Shown here one piece after another: positions 24,586 through 34,439 of a DNA stretch of 64,000 nt; the first letter of the stretch is position 1; every line of letters begins with the position of its first letter. Made by a program: the position numbers and the translations under genes. Location of the stretch: NCBI GenBank assembly GCA_963969395.1, contig OZ017804.1:12648001-12712000 (forward strand), given 5' to 3'. This DNA comes from Pseudoscleropodium purum. Taxonomy: Eukaryota; Streptophyta; Bryopsida; Hypnales; Brachytheciaceae. Under the pieces are notes generated by a model. The model searched no databases, was not told the DNA's origin, and worked only from the letters and a program-made list of their open reading frames with translations.

Positions 24586-27500
24586 ATGGCGTCCTCCGAT
24601 TTGGCGACTGAGAGGTACTTTTCACTACATGTATCGGCTGCCAGCCGATACACTGTCATTTGTTATATCATATAGGATAGCCATTGAGATTCTGAGGCAC
24701 CTATTACTTGCTATATCGGCTAATAGCCGACATACATTGCAGCACTCACTAGGAGCCTGAGCTTAAGCTATGTCGGCTGGCAACCGATATGATCCCGGGA
24801 CGGTTGACTTAGGAATTTCTAGAAATGTCTTCCGACGGTAGGGTTTAGGGACTGAGAGGTTGTATCGACTGGCAGTCGATACAGTGGATGCACAAAGTGA
24901 AGGTGCATAGTGTGAGTGTACTGAGAATTCAATTGTATTGTTCTGTAGGAAACCGACTCTCTTGGCCCGCCTTCTGGGAAAGCAAATCCCAAACTCTCGG
25001 ATATTGAGAGACGAGTATCCACCGAGGGCAACATGGCGAGCAATCGAGGCCATCCAAGAATGGGGTTTGTGTTGGAGGCAGTTACCCGACACGACAGTGG
25101 AGATCGTATGCTCCTTCAAGCTGAAAGGGAACATGACCCCTGGCAAAGGAAGTGTATTGTCCGTCATGGCTGTTGGCGATTCCGTGCACGTCATGATATG
25201 CTTGATGCCACTGGGAAGCACGGATGGAGTTGCCGATTATTTTGCGGTGGAGTATCCGGTGAACAAGTGCACGGAGGAGGTCTATGGACAGAAGTCAATG
25301 TTGATGGGCATGACGTTCGCGGGAAACACGCCGTCCAGTGCAGAGGACCTCATCCAGGGTTGGGAGTGCTTGAAGATAGAGCACGATGAACACAATGCGT
25401 TCATCGCTCGTGAGTTGGAAAAGGGGAAGAAAAAGGTACCCTCGGCGAGGAAGCAAGTGGCGGCGCTAGTGACTGAAGTCGCTGCAACTGATCTGCAGGA
25501 GACCGGGTCGCCCAGCAAACCGAAGGCCAGGGACGACCCCAACAAGCCACTGAAGCTGACACTCGACGAGGCACTCCGGCGTGGAAATCATCTCACAACC
25601 AAGATGAAGGAGAACAAGGTGAACGCTATTTACTAGGTGTTGGAAACAGGGCTCTTGCACGCATTTCCTTACAAAAAGCAGCGTCTTCCGGGGGTCATTC
25701 ACTCGGACAAATTCCACATTGCACCGAACGAGTTGAAGTACCGGAAGATTGCAAAGGACTGACTTGGCCAGGTAATTCGACAATCACTTCCATCCTTTAC
25801 TAGTTTTTATCTTCCCATATAATGTATCGGCTGGCAGCCGACATCTGTAGCTGGTCTTTAATATTTTGGCCTTCTCTCAATTCAGGTGAAGACCATGTAC
25901 AAGGGATACGGATCCATCAGGAAGAAGCCGGAAATCCATGGGATTCCTTTAAAGCGGGCTCCACTGCCAACGAACAAAGGGCTAGACGCCGTGATGGACG
26001 AGTGTCTCGGGAAGGAACAGACTGTTGTTGTCGATGGCATCTCAATGCCATGGTGGAAGGCGCCAAATGTCCACTGGTATATCATTGGTGGGCAACACAC
26101 AGTGACGGCCTGTCGAGAATTGGCCGAGCAATATCCGAACGGCTTTGAAGCCAAAACCGACCTCCTGGAGTTCGAGGTCATTCTGGTATTCAGTAGAGAC
26201 CCGGACACACTCGTCAGAGTCTCCAATGCCCTCAATCTCAACATCGCGGAGAAAGTGGCAAAGGAGACCTTCAGATCCTACGCAGAGATGGGAAGAGCGG
26301 CGTGGGTGAAGGCGGGGTGCCCAGAGCCACATCGTGGAGGTGGAAAGCCGTCAGCAGCATTTGAGGTAATTCCCACGCACCTTTATTTTTTTCTCCCTTT
26401 TGATTAATATATTATGTATCGGCTGGCAGCCGATACCATTCTCGCATGTTCTAAACATTGTGGTGGAACTCCTCCAGGTTGCGAAGCTGAAGGTAATGGC
26501 ACACTTCCTAGATGAGAAGGTGTTCTCCAAGTTGCCCCTCATCTTCATCAAGGAGACCACCTGGGTGCTATGGACGGAGGTCTTCGATGCGTGGGAGAAC
26601 GGGGAGCTTATTGGAGATGATGGGACTGTGCCAAATCTCCTCGTCAATCGAAAGCCACTCACTCACATCACCAAAACGGATCTCACACCAACGCTGGGGC
26701 TTCGGAATTCGGATCTGTGCGAGCTAGGGCGGGAGATTGTTACACTTCGCATGAGCATCAAGAACACCGCGAAGGCCAAGTCCTCGGGGAAGATCACTCT
26801 CTTCGACTAGTGCAAGGACAAAAAGCTGGACAGGATCGTCATGAACGAGATCATGTGGACTAGGAAGAAGCATCCCCTTTCTTGCAAGGACCAGGGCTGG
26901 ACCCCATATACTGACGAGGATTGGATGGAGCTTGCTGAAAAGGAGGGGTACTCAGAGGCTGTAGTCCGAAACGTCTGGAAGGACATGATGAAGTTCACGG
27001 ACGCCAACAACTGGTTGAAGGGGCGAGTAAACCCTATGAATCCAACAACGGACAAGTCAACGGATGGCAAGGCGCCGGGGGTCTTCTTCATGACGTTGGC
27101 GAACTACGCCAAAGTCGAAATGCCTCCGATGCTTGGGAAGTCCGCCGAACTGAAATACGAATGCTATGTCGGAGAGAGTATTCCTAAGGTGGTCGACTTC
27201 GTCCGTCAATTGAAGGGGAATATGGCACTGGAACCCGAGGACAAAAAATTCATTGTCCTCTTTGGGTATACAGATATGGGGAAACCGGTTCCAGTGAACA
27301 AGAACGATCTGCTCAATCTAGCACTGGCCGCTGAAATCCCTGAGGTGGACGGTTCGAATATCGAAGAGACCGAAGCGTACATCCCCCTGCCAATGCTCCT
27401 CATCGGGAACTTGCGTTTCCGAGATTCTGTCGCGACGACCTCGTACGCGTCCTCGTCCTCTTGGTACTACCATTCGGTGTACTATCAGCCATCTCCCCGT

Positions 27501-28735
27501 GGAGGCTTTCAGAAGGCGGAGATTGAATCCATGCCTTTGGTCACTCTGTCCTTGACCTTCCCGAAGCGTGAGGACAAGTCTAGTATTTTACCCGGTCTTC
27601 AAGCGCTTCATTGGGATCAACAAGGCGCCCGACTAGTTCAATGTCGACATTGAGGGCGAGGTCGACTGGAATGGCGGGATGTGCGGGGTTGGTCATGGAC
27701 TTCTAGAGAAATTGATGATGCCAATCCTAAAATCCAAGGATGCCACCGTCATCAACATCTGGGGGGGCGGAAACATCACAGAGATCGCTCTGGTAAGTTT
27801 TCTTATCCCTTCCTCACATTTGCATTGTTCAGAGGAAGTGAAATCCTGTCGGCTAGCAGCCGATACAACATGTTACTCACTTGTACTCCATGGGTTCGCA
27901 AAGGAATGGACGGGCCGTCATGGAGTTCGTTCGGGAGGAGGACGGATTGCAGAAGGCCACGGAACGTGTGAGGGAAATGAACCTCATCTCCTCGGCTTCC
28001 TTGGGACCTTCTTCGGGGACGCCTGCGCTGACAGACCGGGGGGGCGCAAGCGGATCAGGGCAAGTGTCACCTGCGGCATCACATCAGCAACCGCGGCCGA
28101 TCTCGACCCTCAATCTAACGGAGACTCCGGGTGGCGTTGCTCAATCTCAACGGCCGTAGGGTCAGTCTTAGGAGCGACCAGCACTTCAGATGTTTCAGAT
28201 TGACTCAGACAGTGATGGCCCCTCGGAAGAGACACTCATTCGAAGGTAGCGACAACGACGTCCTTCATCTCCACGGCGTTCTTTCAGTCTCCCCCCAGCT
28301 CCAAATTCGGAGTCGCACAGGATGCTCCGACCGGGAAATTCATCGGTCGCAATGGTCGTGGACTTGCACGTTCAGCCACCGTCAAAGGAGATTCGCAGGA
28401 TTCCACAAGCTCTAGTGGTCAGTCCTGCAACAGAGCCTCAAGTGGGAGTCACTGCAATTGGCCGCCCGGCTACTGTAGCTGACATTAGTATCAGCTGCCA
28501 GCCGACACCCATGGTGGTTTCCCCGCCTGAACCACGACGGGGAAGAAGCAAGTCGGCCACGGTCAAAAAAGAGTCGGAGTCGGCAGACTCGCGGAGGTCA
28601 ACTCGGGTTCAGCAAAAGCGGAAACGACCGAGTGATGAGGAAGACGGTGGCGCGGCGGCGCGGGAACAGGACTTCCCAAATGAAGCGATGTCTCCCGCTC
28701 GATCTCAGAGGCGAGCTCAGACTGGAGGTTCGTAG
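24586..28735 (+). pseudogene. ParB-like/DNA-methylase-like fusion gene of the palindrome-marked block
   Basis: Exons by GT-AG borders and frame: 24586-24614 (MASSDLATE), 24949-25771, 25886-26365, 26478-27792, then a last exon from about 27860 or 27904 to 28735. Exon 3 has WYIIGGQHTVTACRELAEQ, matching the ParB/Srx-type GxxR-like box and its helix. Late exon 4 has VINIWGGGNITEIAL followed in exon 5 by GRAVMEFVREEDGLQKATERV. This is laid out like the FxGxG motif and following strand of beta-class DNA methylases. ParB domains joined to such methylases are known in phages and plasmids. No DPPY motif is visible. Stops occur at 25634 (TAG), about 25758 (TGA), 26808, 27634, 28157, 28169 and 28247 (all TAG), with a frameshift near 27590. 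The C-terminus is basic (RSTRVQQKRKRPSDEEDGG). Each well-placed intron holds at least one palindrome. Confidence 0.5.
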
Positions 28736-28899
28736 GCAATAGACATGCTCCGCGATGTTTGTGGAGTATCTAAAATAGCTCATGTATACGTAGCACTGCC
28801 TGGCTCAGACTTGTGCATAGACTTGTCAGTAGGAGCCTTCATCTCGGCAGACTAGAGTACTTATGGACTATGTCGGCTGCCAGCCGATACAGTGCATGA

Positions 28900-29787
28900 A
28901 TGTTTTGTCATGTACCTAAGTTCATTGCATCTCATGCTCTATGTATTTCGTTTTGCAATGCAAATGATGACTCCAAAACTTTTGAGAAATTCCCCGCCAC
29001 CGCGTCTGAAGGTGGGCAGGAATGTGACAAACCAGCTCTAGAAGAAAGGGCAGGGAAATCGTCTAGTGCTGGCCCGTCTCAGGTAGCGACTCCGAAGTTG
29101 GTTCTTTTCCTTGAGGTTCAGAGAACTCTGCTCTTCTATGAGCCCCTCATTTTAAAAGGGAAAAGTATGCATCAGAGGTCGCAAGTAAGAGCTCGACCAG
29201 GTCTTCAGGAGTTCATCAGGTTCTGTAAGGGTCAAGACATTCAGATCGTTTATTGGTCGCATTTATCCAAGCAGACTCTTGAGCAGCGTCTTCATAACCT
29301 GAAATGGAAGGCGCCGGATATCGGAGACAATTACCTAGCTTTTGGACAAGAGTACTGTGACGAGAGTGCTTATCGAGACCCTCAGAATCCCACACGACCA
29401 ATTTTTCTGAAGCGTCTCGCAAGGATTCTCGGGTCATCCTCCTTGTACGATAATGGGGCCACGATCAACAACTCATTGATCGTGGATCACGAGCCCTGTC
29501 GGAACGTTTTGAATCTGCCATATAGTGTGATTCATCCACCTCCGGTTACTATGTATTCGGAGAGTTCGTTGAAGGGTGGAAAACTGCCTTATCTCCAAGC
29601 GACGCTCATCCCGTTCATTGAACGGTTTTTGTCTTCGGGACTCATGGTCCCAGAGTTCTGTCAAAAGAACTCTTCAGTTGGGATTGCACGCTGTATGCCG
29701 AGCTCTCTTCTTCATAATCAGTTTGTGAATGTGACACTGCCATATCAAAAGGGATTCGAGGTGCCATATTCACTGGAGGAGCTATAG
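28900..29787 (+). CDS. FCP1/NLI-interacting-factor-like phosphatase domain protein A
   Basis: A long open frame. From about 29095 it reads PKLVLFLEVQRTLLFYEPL, then ARPGLQEFIRFCKGQDIQIVYWSHLS, FGQEYC, and SLIVDHEPCRNVLNLPYSVI. The order (short strand, long insert, RPGL helix, 'VYWSHLS', late 'DHEP') is that of the HAD-fold FCP1/SCP family. The nucleophile motif DLDxT is replaced by LEVQR, so both catalytic Asp residues appear lost; binding or regulatory use, or decay, is likely. The true start is uncertain. The frame ends in TAG at 29785, and a palindrome follows 48 bases later. Confidence 0.5.
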   Translation: MFCHVPKFIASHALCISFCNANDDSKTFEKFPATASEGGQECDKPALEERAGKSSSAGPSQVATPKLVLFLEVQRTLLFYEPLILKGKSMHQRSQVRARPGLQEFIRFCKGQDIQIVYWSHLSKQTLEQRLHNLKWKAPDIGDNYLAFGQEYCDESAYRDPQNPTRPIFLKRLARILGSSSLYDNGATINNSLIVDHEPCRNVLNLPYSVIHPPPVTMYSESSLKGGKLPYLQATLIPFIERFLSSGLMVPEFCQKNSSVGIARCMPSSLLHNQFVNVTLPYQKGFEVPYSLEEL

Positions 29788-30766
29788 GCCATGGGAATTC
29801 CTACCCCACGGGACCTAATGGAGGAGGCGTAGTGTATCGGCTGCCAACCGACACATATTTTTGTAAATTGTATATATTCTCTGTAGATAAAGGAGGATGT
29901 CTAGAGACTATATCTTTTGTGTACATTATTTTCTTTTGTATTGATTAAACAATTTTTTTGTAATGAAGGCATTTCAGTCCGATTTTTCCTAAAGCTTGCG
30001 CATAGGACACTCACTCTCAAAGCATTCAAATGTTTCCTTTGAGAGTTTCAGCATTAGGTCTTGGTCATTCTAATCAAGTGATCGCAATAATATAGGTGCA
30101 GGCATTCACTCATCTGTGCACAATCTATCTGGCACCTTTTGTTTGTTTCTCAATATGAATTATTGGCTGCTGTCTTGTGTCAGGCCGCAGTATCGGCTAC
30201 CAGCCGATATCAACTGGCTTGTCTTCTTTCAGTGGATGTTGATGTTGTATAATCTTGTAGCTACTAACTCATGTTCTGTTCAAGAGTCCAACGTGGGCCA
30301 TCCATAGTCGTTCAAAAATGTGTGGTTCTATGCGTCACGGGACTACTTTGTTATCTCGACCCGAATATCAAGGTGGACAAGTCGGACCCGCACAGAAATG
30401 TCATTAAAAGGCCAGGGCTAGTTGCAATGTTCATGACACTGTTTGAAAAGTTCCATGTAGGAATTTGGTCCAGAATGCCAATAGTTGATCTTAGGCCTCT
30501 GCTTGCGCACTTTGTCGCAGCATAAAATTTTGATTTTCTTGGCATGCACCAAAATAGGAACGGAAACTAGCCATTTGGGAACCGGATCCGATTAGGTGAA
30601 GAAGGAAAACTCAAAATTAGCACAGAACATGAAGTAGTGGGCCTCTTGGATCTAATCCGGTCAGGAGTAACTATCGACAGAAACGGAATGCACGACGGAT
30701 TAGGTCTAGGACCGGATTATGGGTGAACCGGATTCAAGACGACCAAACCGGAAAGGGTCCAGAGAC

Positions 30767-30773
30767 TATATAA
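30767..30773 (+). promoter_or_regulatory. TATA box of copy 2
   Basis: TATATAA lies about 170 bases upstream of the ATG at 30940, in the same context as in copy 1 (GAGACTATATAAGGAGGAGC). Confidence 0.6.
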
Positions 30774-30939
30774 GGAGGAGCCTTCGCAGTTGCACCCCCT
30801 TTTAGAAACTCGACCTTGAGCGCGCGTGGTTGAGTTTTTGCGTTTGTGTGCTGCAGGCTTTGATTCCAGTTGAGATCGGAGAGAGAACGTGAGGAACGGG
30901 ACGTGCGGCTAGGAGAGAGTGAGATAGATTGGAGTGGGA

Positions 30940-32601
30940 ATGCCGCCGCTACGTAGGTCGAGACCAGCGAGTCCCTCTGGAGGCGAGGTGAAGCTCTGGA
31001 AAGTCATTCCGGTTATTCCCTCCACAGAGCCGGAAAAGTCTCAACTCATGGAGGACCTCACCTCTATGGGTTGCCTAGGGTTTGCAGAGAAACCCTGGGG
31101 TTTTAGGGAGGAGAGAATGGTCAAGGAACTCCTCGGCAAACTGTCCAACCAATTTGATAACATCGTGAGAGGATCCCCCATCCGCTGGAACGAGGGAATG
31201 TGGAGAGGTGTTTACAGTTTCCGGGCAGGAGGGTTAGGAATGGCAAACCGGAAGGATGAGTTCGTCCGGGGCAAATTCCAGGGGGCCGTCAATCCGAAGG
31301 ACGGGTACGCGGTCGAGGATTGCGTGGATGACCGACACCGTCGGCTTCTGCAGTTCTTGGTTCCGGTCCTTCACCCAGAAAAGCCGACAAGGGTAACGAT
31401 CACCCTTGGCAACACCATTTTCGGTGCCCTAAGTGGTCCCCGGAAAGTGGACTGGGCACGGATCATTTCCGATCTCGTGGCCCAGCTCATTAGTAGAGTT
31501 GGGAAGAAGAGGGCCAGTCCAGTGTGCCTTTACCTCTTCCACTTCTATCGGGAACACCAACTCCTCACCGACGCGGAGGAGAAGGTGTGGAGGACTCAAG
31601 AAGTCCTTCTGAAGTATGGAGAGTTGGAAACGGATGACGAGGCCGAATCCGATTCCAGGTCAGACCGGGAGTCAAGCGAGGAAGAGGAAGAGCCGCCGAT
31701 GCTGCCCATCAAGCGACAGAAGATGACGCCTCCCCACAAGCACGGGACACCTCCCGGTCACGACAAACCGGCCCTAGAAGAAAGACCGGAAGTCGAGAAG
31801 ACCGTTTCCGGGGAAGACACGGAAGTACAAGATCCGTTCAACGGCCTCATCAACCTCCTCTGCAACATCAAGGCGGATTGGGAGGTCAAGCACAGGACGC
31901 TTTCGGCGATCGGAAAGTTGGTAGATGCGCCAATGGACAGTAAGTTGGCGGAACAGGTGGCGGAGTGCATCACCAATCCGGAAGAGACCCGGAAACAGGA
32001 AGCGGAGATCCGCCGGTTGCAGGAGGAAGTGGACACCCTGAAGGCAACTCTCTTTGCCTATCGGGAAGACGTGACGGCCACCCGAGAGATGGCGGAAGAG
32101 ACTCGGAAGATAGCCGAGAAAATCAAGGCTACCCTAGGAGCGACCGGAACGGCCGCCACCAAAGCGAAGCTCTTCGACGAGAAGATCCACGAGGAAAAGA
32201 AACTATCCAGTTTTCGGATGGTCCGGATTCTCACCGACTTTGCTGAGCAGGTGGAGACGGCGATGGTGGAGGGGCGGAAGGCTGCGGACCGGATTGAGGA
32301 AAGCAGCCGGAAGCTGACTGGAGCAACGTGCTCCAAGGGGATACATCTCTTGGACCTCTTGCTACCGGATATCTTTCCGGATGCAACCGTTCCGAAGGGT
32401 GGGAAGGATTGGACTCCCGAGTCCAAGAAGTCTGCACGGAATGAGACTCCGGGCACGAGACCGGATATTACAATCGACTTGGAGTCTTCATCCGGATCTA
32501 ACCCTGGGGAGGGGGAACGGAACCGGAACTTGAATGAAGTCTTCGAGCAGTTGGTTCCGGAGAGCAGAAGCCCGACAGTAGGATCTAGGGTTGTAGAGTA
32601 G
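30940..32601 (+). CDS. Gag-like/plant transposon protein of the 3.27-kb element (full length, about 553 aa)
   Basis: It begins MPPLRRSRPASPSGG (basic). A globular domain at about residues 35-205 includes GCLGFAEKPWGFREERMVKE, WNEGMWRGVYSF, VTITLGNTIFGAL and VDWARIISDLVAQLISRVGK. An acidic stretch (ESDSRSDRESSEEEEEPP) follows, then a Pro/Lys linker, a long charged coiled coil (about 340-470) and a Ser/Gly/Pro-rich tail. It has no zinc knuckle, protease, RT or DDE motif. The domain pattern suits a structural or DNA-binding protein (gag-like, or a TNPA-like accessory protein binding the ACCGGAT repeats). Function not established. Confidence 0.7.
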   Translation: MPPLRRSRPASPSGGEVKLWKVIPVIPSTEPEKSQLMEDLTSMGCLGFAEKPWGFREERMVKELLGKLSNQFDNIVRGSPIRWNEGMWRGVYSFRAGGLGMANRKDEFVRGKFQGAVNPKDGYAVEDCVDDRHRRLLQFLVPVLHPEKPTRVTITLGNTIFGALSGPRKVDWARIISDLVAQLISRVGKKRASPVCLYLFHFYREHQLLTDAEEKVWRTQEVLLKYGELETDDEAESDSRSDRESSEEEEEPPMLPIKRQKMTPPHKHGTPPGHDKPALEERPEVEKTVSGEDTEVQDPFNGLINLLCNIKADWEVKHRTLSAIGKLVDAPMDSKLAEQVAECITNPEETRKQEAEIRRLQEEVDTLKATLFAYREDVTATREMAEETRKIAEKIKATLGATGTAATKAKLFDEKIHEEKKLSSFRMVRILTDFAEQVETAMVEGRKAADRIEESSRKLTGATCSKGIHLLDLLLPDIFPDATVPKGGKDWTPESKKSARNETPGTRPDITIDLESSSGSNPGEGERNRNLNEVFEQLVPESRSPTVGSRVVE

Positions 32602-34439
32602 ATAGGATTTTGATTTCAGTTAGGAGTAGGAGCAGATCCGGATCCGGATCCGGCTCAACAATATTAGGTTAGACCAAAAGTTAGATTAGGGTGGCGGCGG
32701 ACCCCCACGGGTTTTCCGCTCCTTTTTGTGCTTTTAGGGTTTTTACATTTGGTATATAAATCGGTTCCTACGATGGGAACTGGGAGTCTTCATTTTGCAA
32801 ATTTCTTGTGCCTTCCCCTTCTCCTCGTTGTATGTCTCTCTCCAGCGCGACAAGATTGTATGATGTGGAGTTAGGATAGTGTGAGCCGGTTTGCGAGTGA
32901 TTTCTCCCCTTGGTGTTTCATTTCCGATCTTAGGTGCATGTGAGTAGGTATCTAAGAGTTGGGAGTGAACTTAGTTCCTCAGCACATCTAGAGTTTGAGA
33001 TTCCGGGTGAGAAAGCCATTGTTAGGCTAGGCGGGTAGGGAGGGATTCCTTAACTGCGCTAGAACTCCCGGGTGGGAAATCCGGTCGAGTATCCGATCTC
33101 CTGTGAGGTCTCGCCACCCGTATGGGTAAACGGAAGAACTTTAGTTGATGTTGGAACGGACGAGTACACTTGTAACCACCTGTCTTCGTACGAATCGGAA
33201 GTAGCATCAAGGTTGTTGTAGTATAAGAGGGTCGAGTGTGGGGTCTTTGTGTGACCTACAACCCGGATTGCTATCTGGGTTGTTGTGAAGGACCAAACCG
33301 GATCCGGATTAGCTTAGGAGTTTAGGAAGTAGGACAGTGGGTCTTCAGCCACTATAAGTCACGGAAGAAGTGGTGGGCCTACCACTCTCAAAATTAAGCG
33401 GCGACCCCTCTGATGGTGAAACAGAGGCAAAACCAAACCGGATAGGATTACGGATACATGATGACCATCCGGACCGGATTGGTCAAGACGGATTTCCAGG
33501 ACCGGAAGTTGTAAAGATCCTGGGATTTCGATATTTGCATAGACCGGATAGTTAGTAGGATCGAAAGAAGGAATAATCCGGTTTATAGTTATCCGGTGTG
33601 GTGGTATTTCTGGTTCTAGATCTAGGACCGGAAAGTAAGATTGGGATACTAACTGAGCTTAACTGCTTAATAGAGCTAGATACTTCACAGGATCTCGTGG
33701 GTTCGATCTTTAGAGTCACTTAGTTATACTCTAGAGCGATTTTTGTGAGTATAATGGGGAATTTACCTGCCCTGTGCTGCGACACACTTGCTTCCAAAAC
33801 ATATCAGAGACAACCTAGCGTTCGTTTATGGCAGAGAGTACTGTGTAGATAGCCAGAATTTCCCGTGGTGCTACAAAATGCTCTCAATACTTCACACTAA
33901 GAGACCATCCAGGATGACATGCTTCACGGACCAAGTGCTCATGGTCGATGTGTGCCCGCTTTCGCTCAGAAGGACGCCGGATCCGGCGTGCTATATTCCG
34001 CTACCATGTACGGAGGATCTCAATTTCCCAAAGATTAGTAGAGTTATTCCGAACATTTCAACAGATATTATTCCATTCATTTATCCCATATACGAGCATG
34101 AGTCAGTCTCGGAATACATGAAAGGTGCAATCAGACCGAGACAATTACACTATGAGGTTGCACAGTCAATCAAGTACGGGAAGCCAAACTGGAATGGGAT
34201 ATTCTGGTGATTTGCCCTAAATGGTGTCGGTTGCCAGCCGATACCCTTGTAGAGTGGAATCGGGGGGGCTTGAATACCTTCCAATCTCGTCCCCTTTACC
34301 TTATTCACAAATTTGAACTGCTTTATTGTCAACGCCAGTCTTATCGAATCGACTGCCTCTTCACTTCAAGACCTGTTCTCTGGAGTTTTCTGAGGGGGAT
34401 ATCGGCTACCAGCTGATATTGAGTTCAGAGCATCCAATT

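Larger units (their letters stand above)
30513..33784 (+). mobile_element. 3.27-kb TIR element, copy 2, intact ORF
   Basis: The same terminal repeats TGTCGCAGC/GCTGCGACA are flanked by CACTT at 30508-30512 and 33785-33789 (5-bp duplication). Two independent insertions with clean, different 5-bp duplications confirm the element borders. It is highly similar to copy 1 along its whole length, including the ACCGGA-rich flanks and GGATCC repeats at about 32637-32651. High identity and an intact ORF suggest recent activity, powered in trans since no transposase or integrase motif is seen. Confidence 0.9.
30271..34210 (+). pseudogene. FCP1/NLI-interacting-factor-like domain protein B, split by the 3.27-kb element
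   Basis: The 5' part at about 30285-30512 reads VVLCVTGLLCYLDP, NVIKRPGLVAMFMTLFEKFH and VGIWSRMPIVDLRPLLAHF. The 3' part from 33790 reads LPKHIRDNLAFVYGREYCVD and later LMVDVCPLSLRRTPDPACYI, ending in TGA at 34208. Removing the element and one CACTT copy joins them in frame (LLAHLLPKH). The order RPGL / VGIWS / YGREYC / VD matches plant FCP1-like HAD proteins. The first motif lacks the catalytic Asp pair (VLCVTGLL in place of VLDxNGLL). It is a tandem paralogue of protein A, probably from an internal duplication. Confidence 0.55.
10112..34418. mobile_element. Large palindrome-marked composite element, putative giant transposon
   Basis: The block is bounded here by the first and last palindrome copies. 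It holds (a) on minus, a DDE-like transposase gene running from about 22.6 to 10.6 kb; (b) on minus, an unrecognised gene at 22800-23270; (c) on plus, a ParB/methylase-like gene at 24.6-28.7 kb; and (d) on plus, two FCP1-like genes. Its GC content and codon use are higher than in the flanks. Without the copia element and the second 3.27-kb element it would be about 12.4 kb. The same 19-bp palindrome occurs throughout and was not seen elsewhere in the window. True termini, terminal inverted repeats and a target duplication were not found, so calling it one mobile unit is an inference from gene content and the shared repeat. Confidence 0.6.
10112..34418. repeat. Dispersed 19-21 bp palindrome family (about 24 copies)
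   Basis: Consensus TATCGGCTGGCAGCCGATA, often flanked by G and C so that arms GTATCGGCTG and CAGCCGATAC pair exactly around one central base. Copies start at 10112, 10477, 10562, 12666, 12754, 20846 (inside the copia leader), 22659, 23014, 23430, 23495, 24632, 24714, 24771, 24863, 25825, 26417, 27847, 28490, 28871, 29835, 30191, 34225 and 34400. A weaker one lies at about 24247, and half-sites lie at 24420-24560 and about 10275. Spacing is irregular. In RNA the sequence would form an 8-bp stem with a 3-base loop. It could be a protein-binding site, an RNA hairpin or a tiny mobile sequence; the sequence alone does not decide. Confidence 0.95.

Noticed and set aside
14810..33784. The two 3.27-kb elements as LTR retrotransposons (LARD or TR-GAG type)
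   Set aside because: TG..CA ends and 5-bp duplications fit, but I find no second copy of either end inside the elements, so there are no LTRs.
10112..34418. Palindromes as a CRISPR array or bacterial-type terminators
   Set aside because: Spacing is irregular (tens of bases to kilobases), they sit in introns, and the DNA is clearly eukaryotic.
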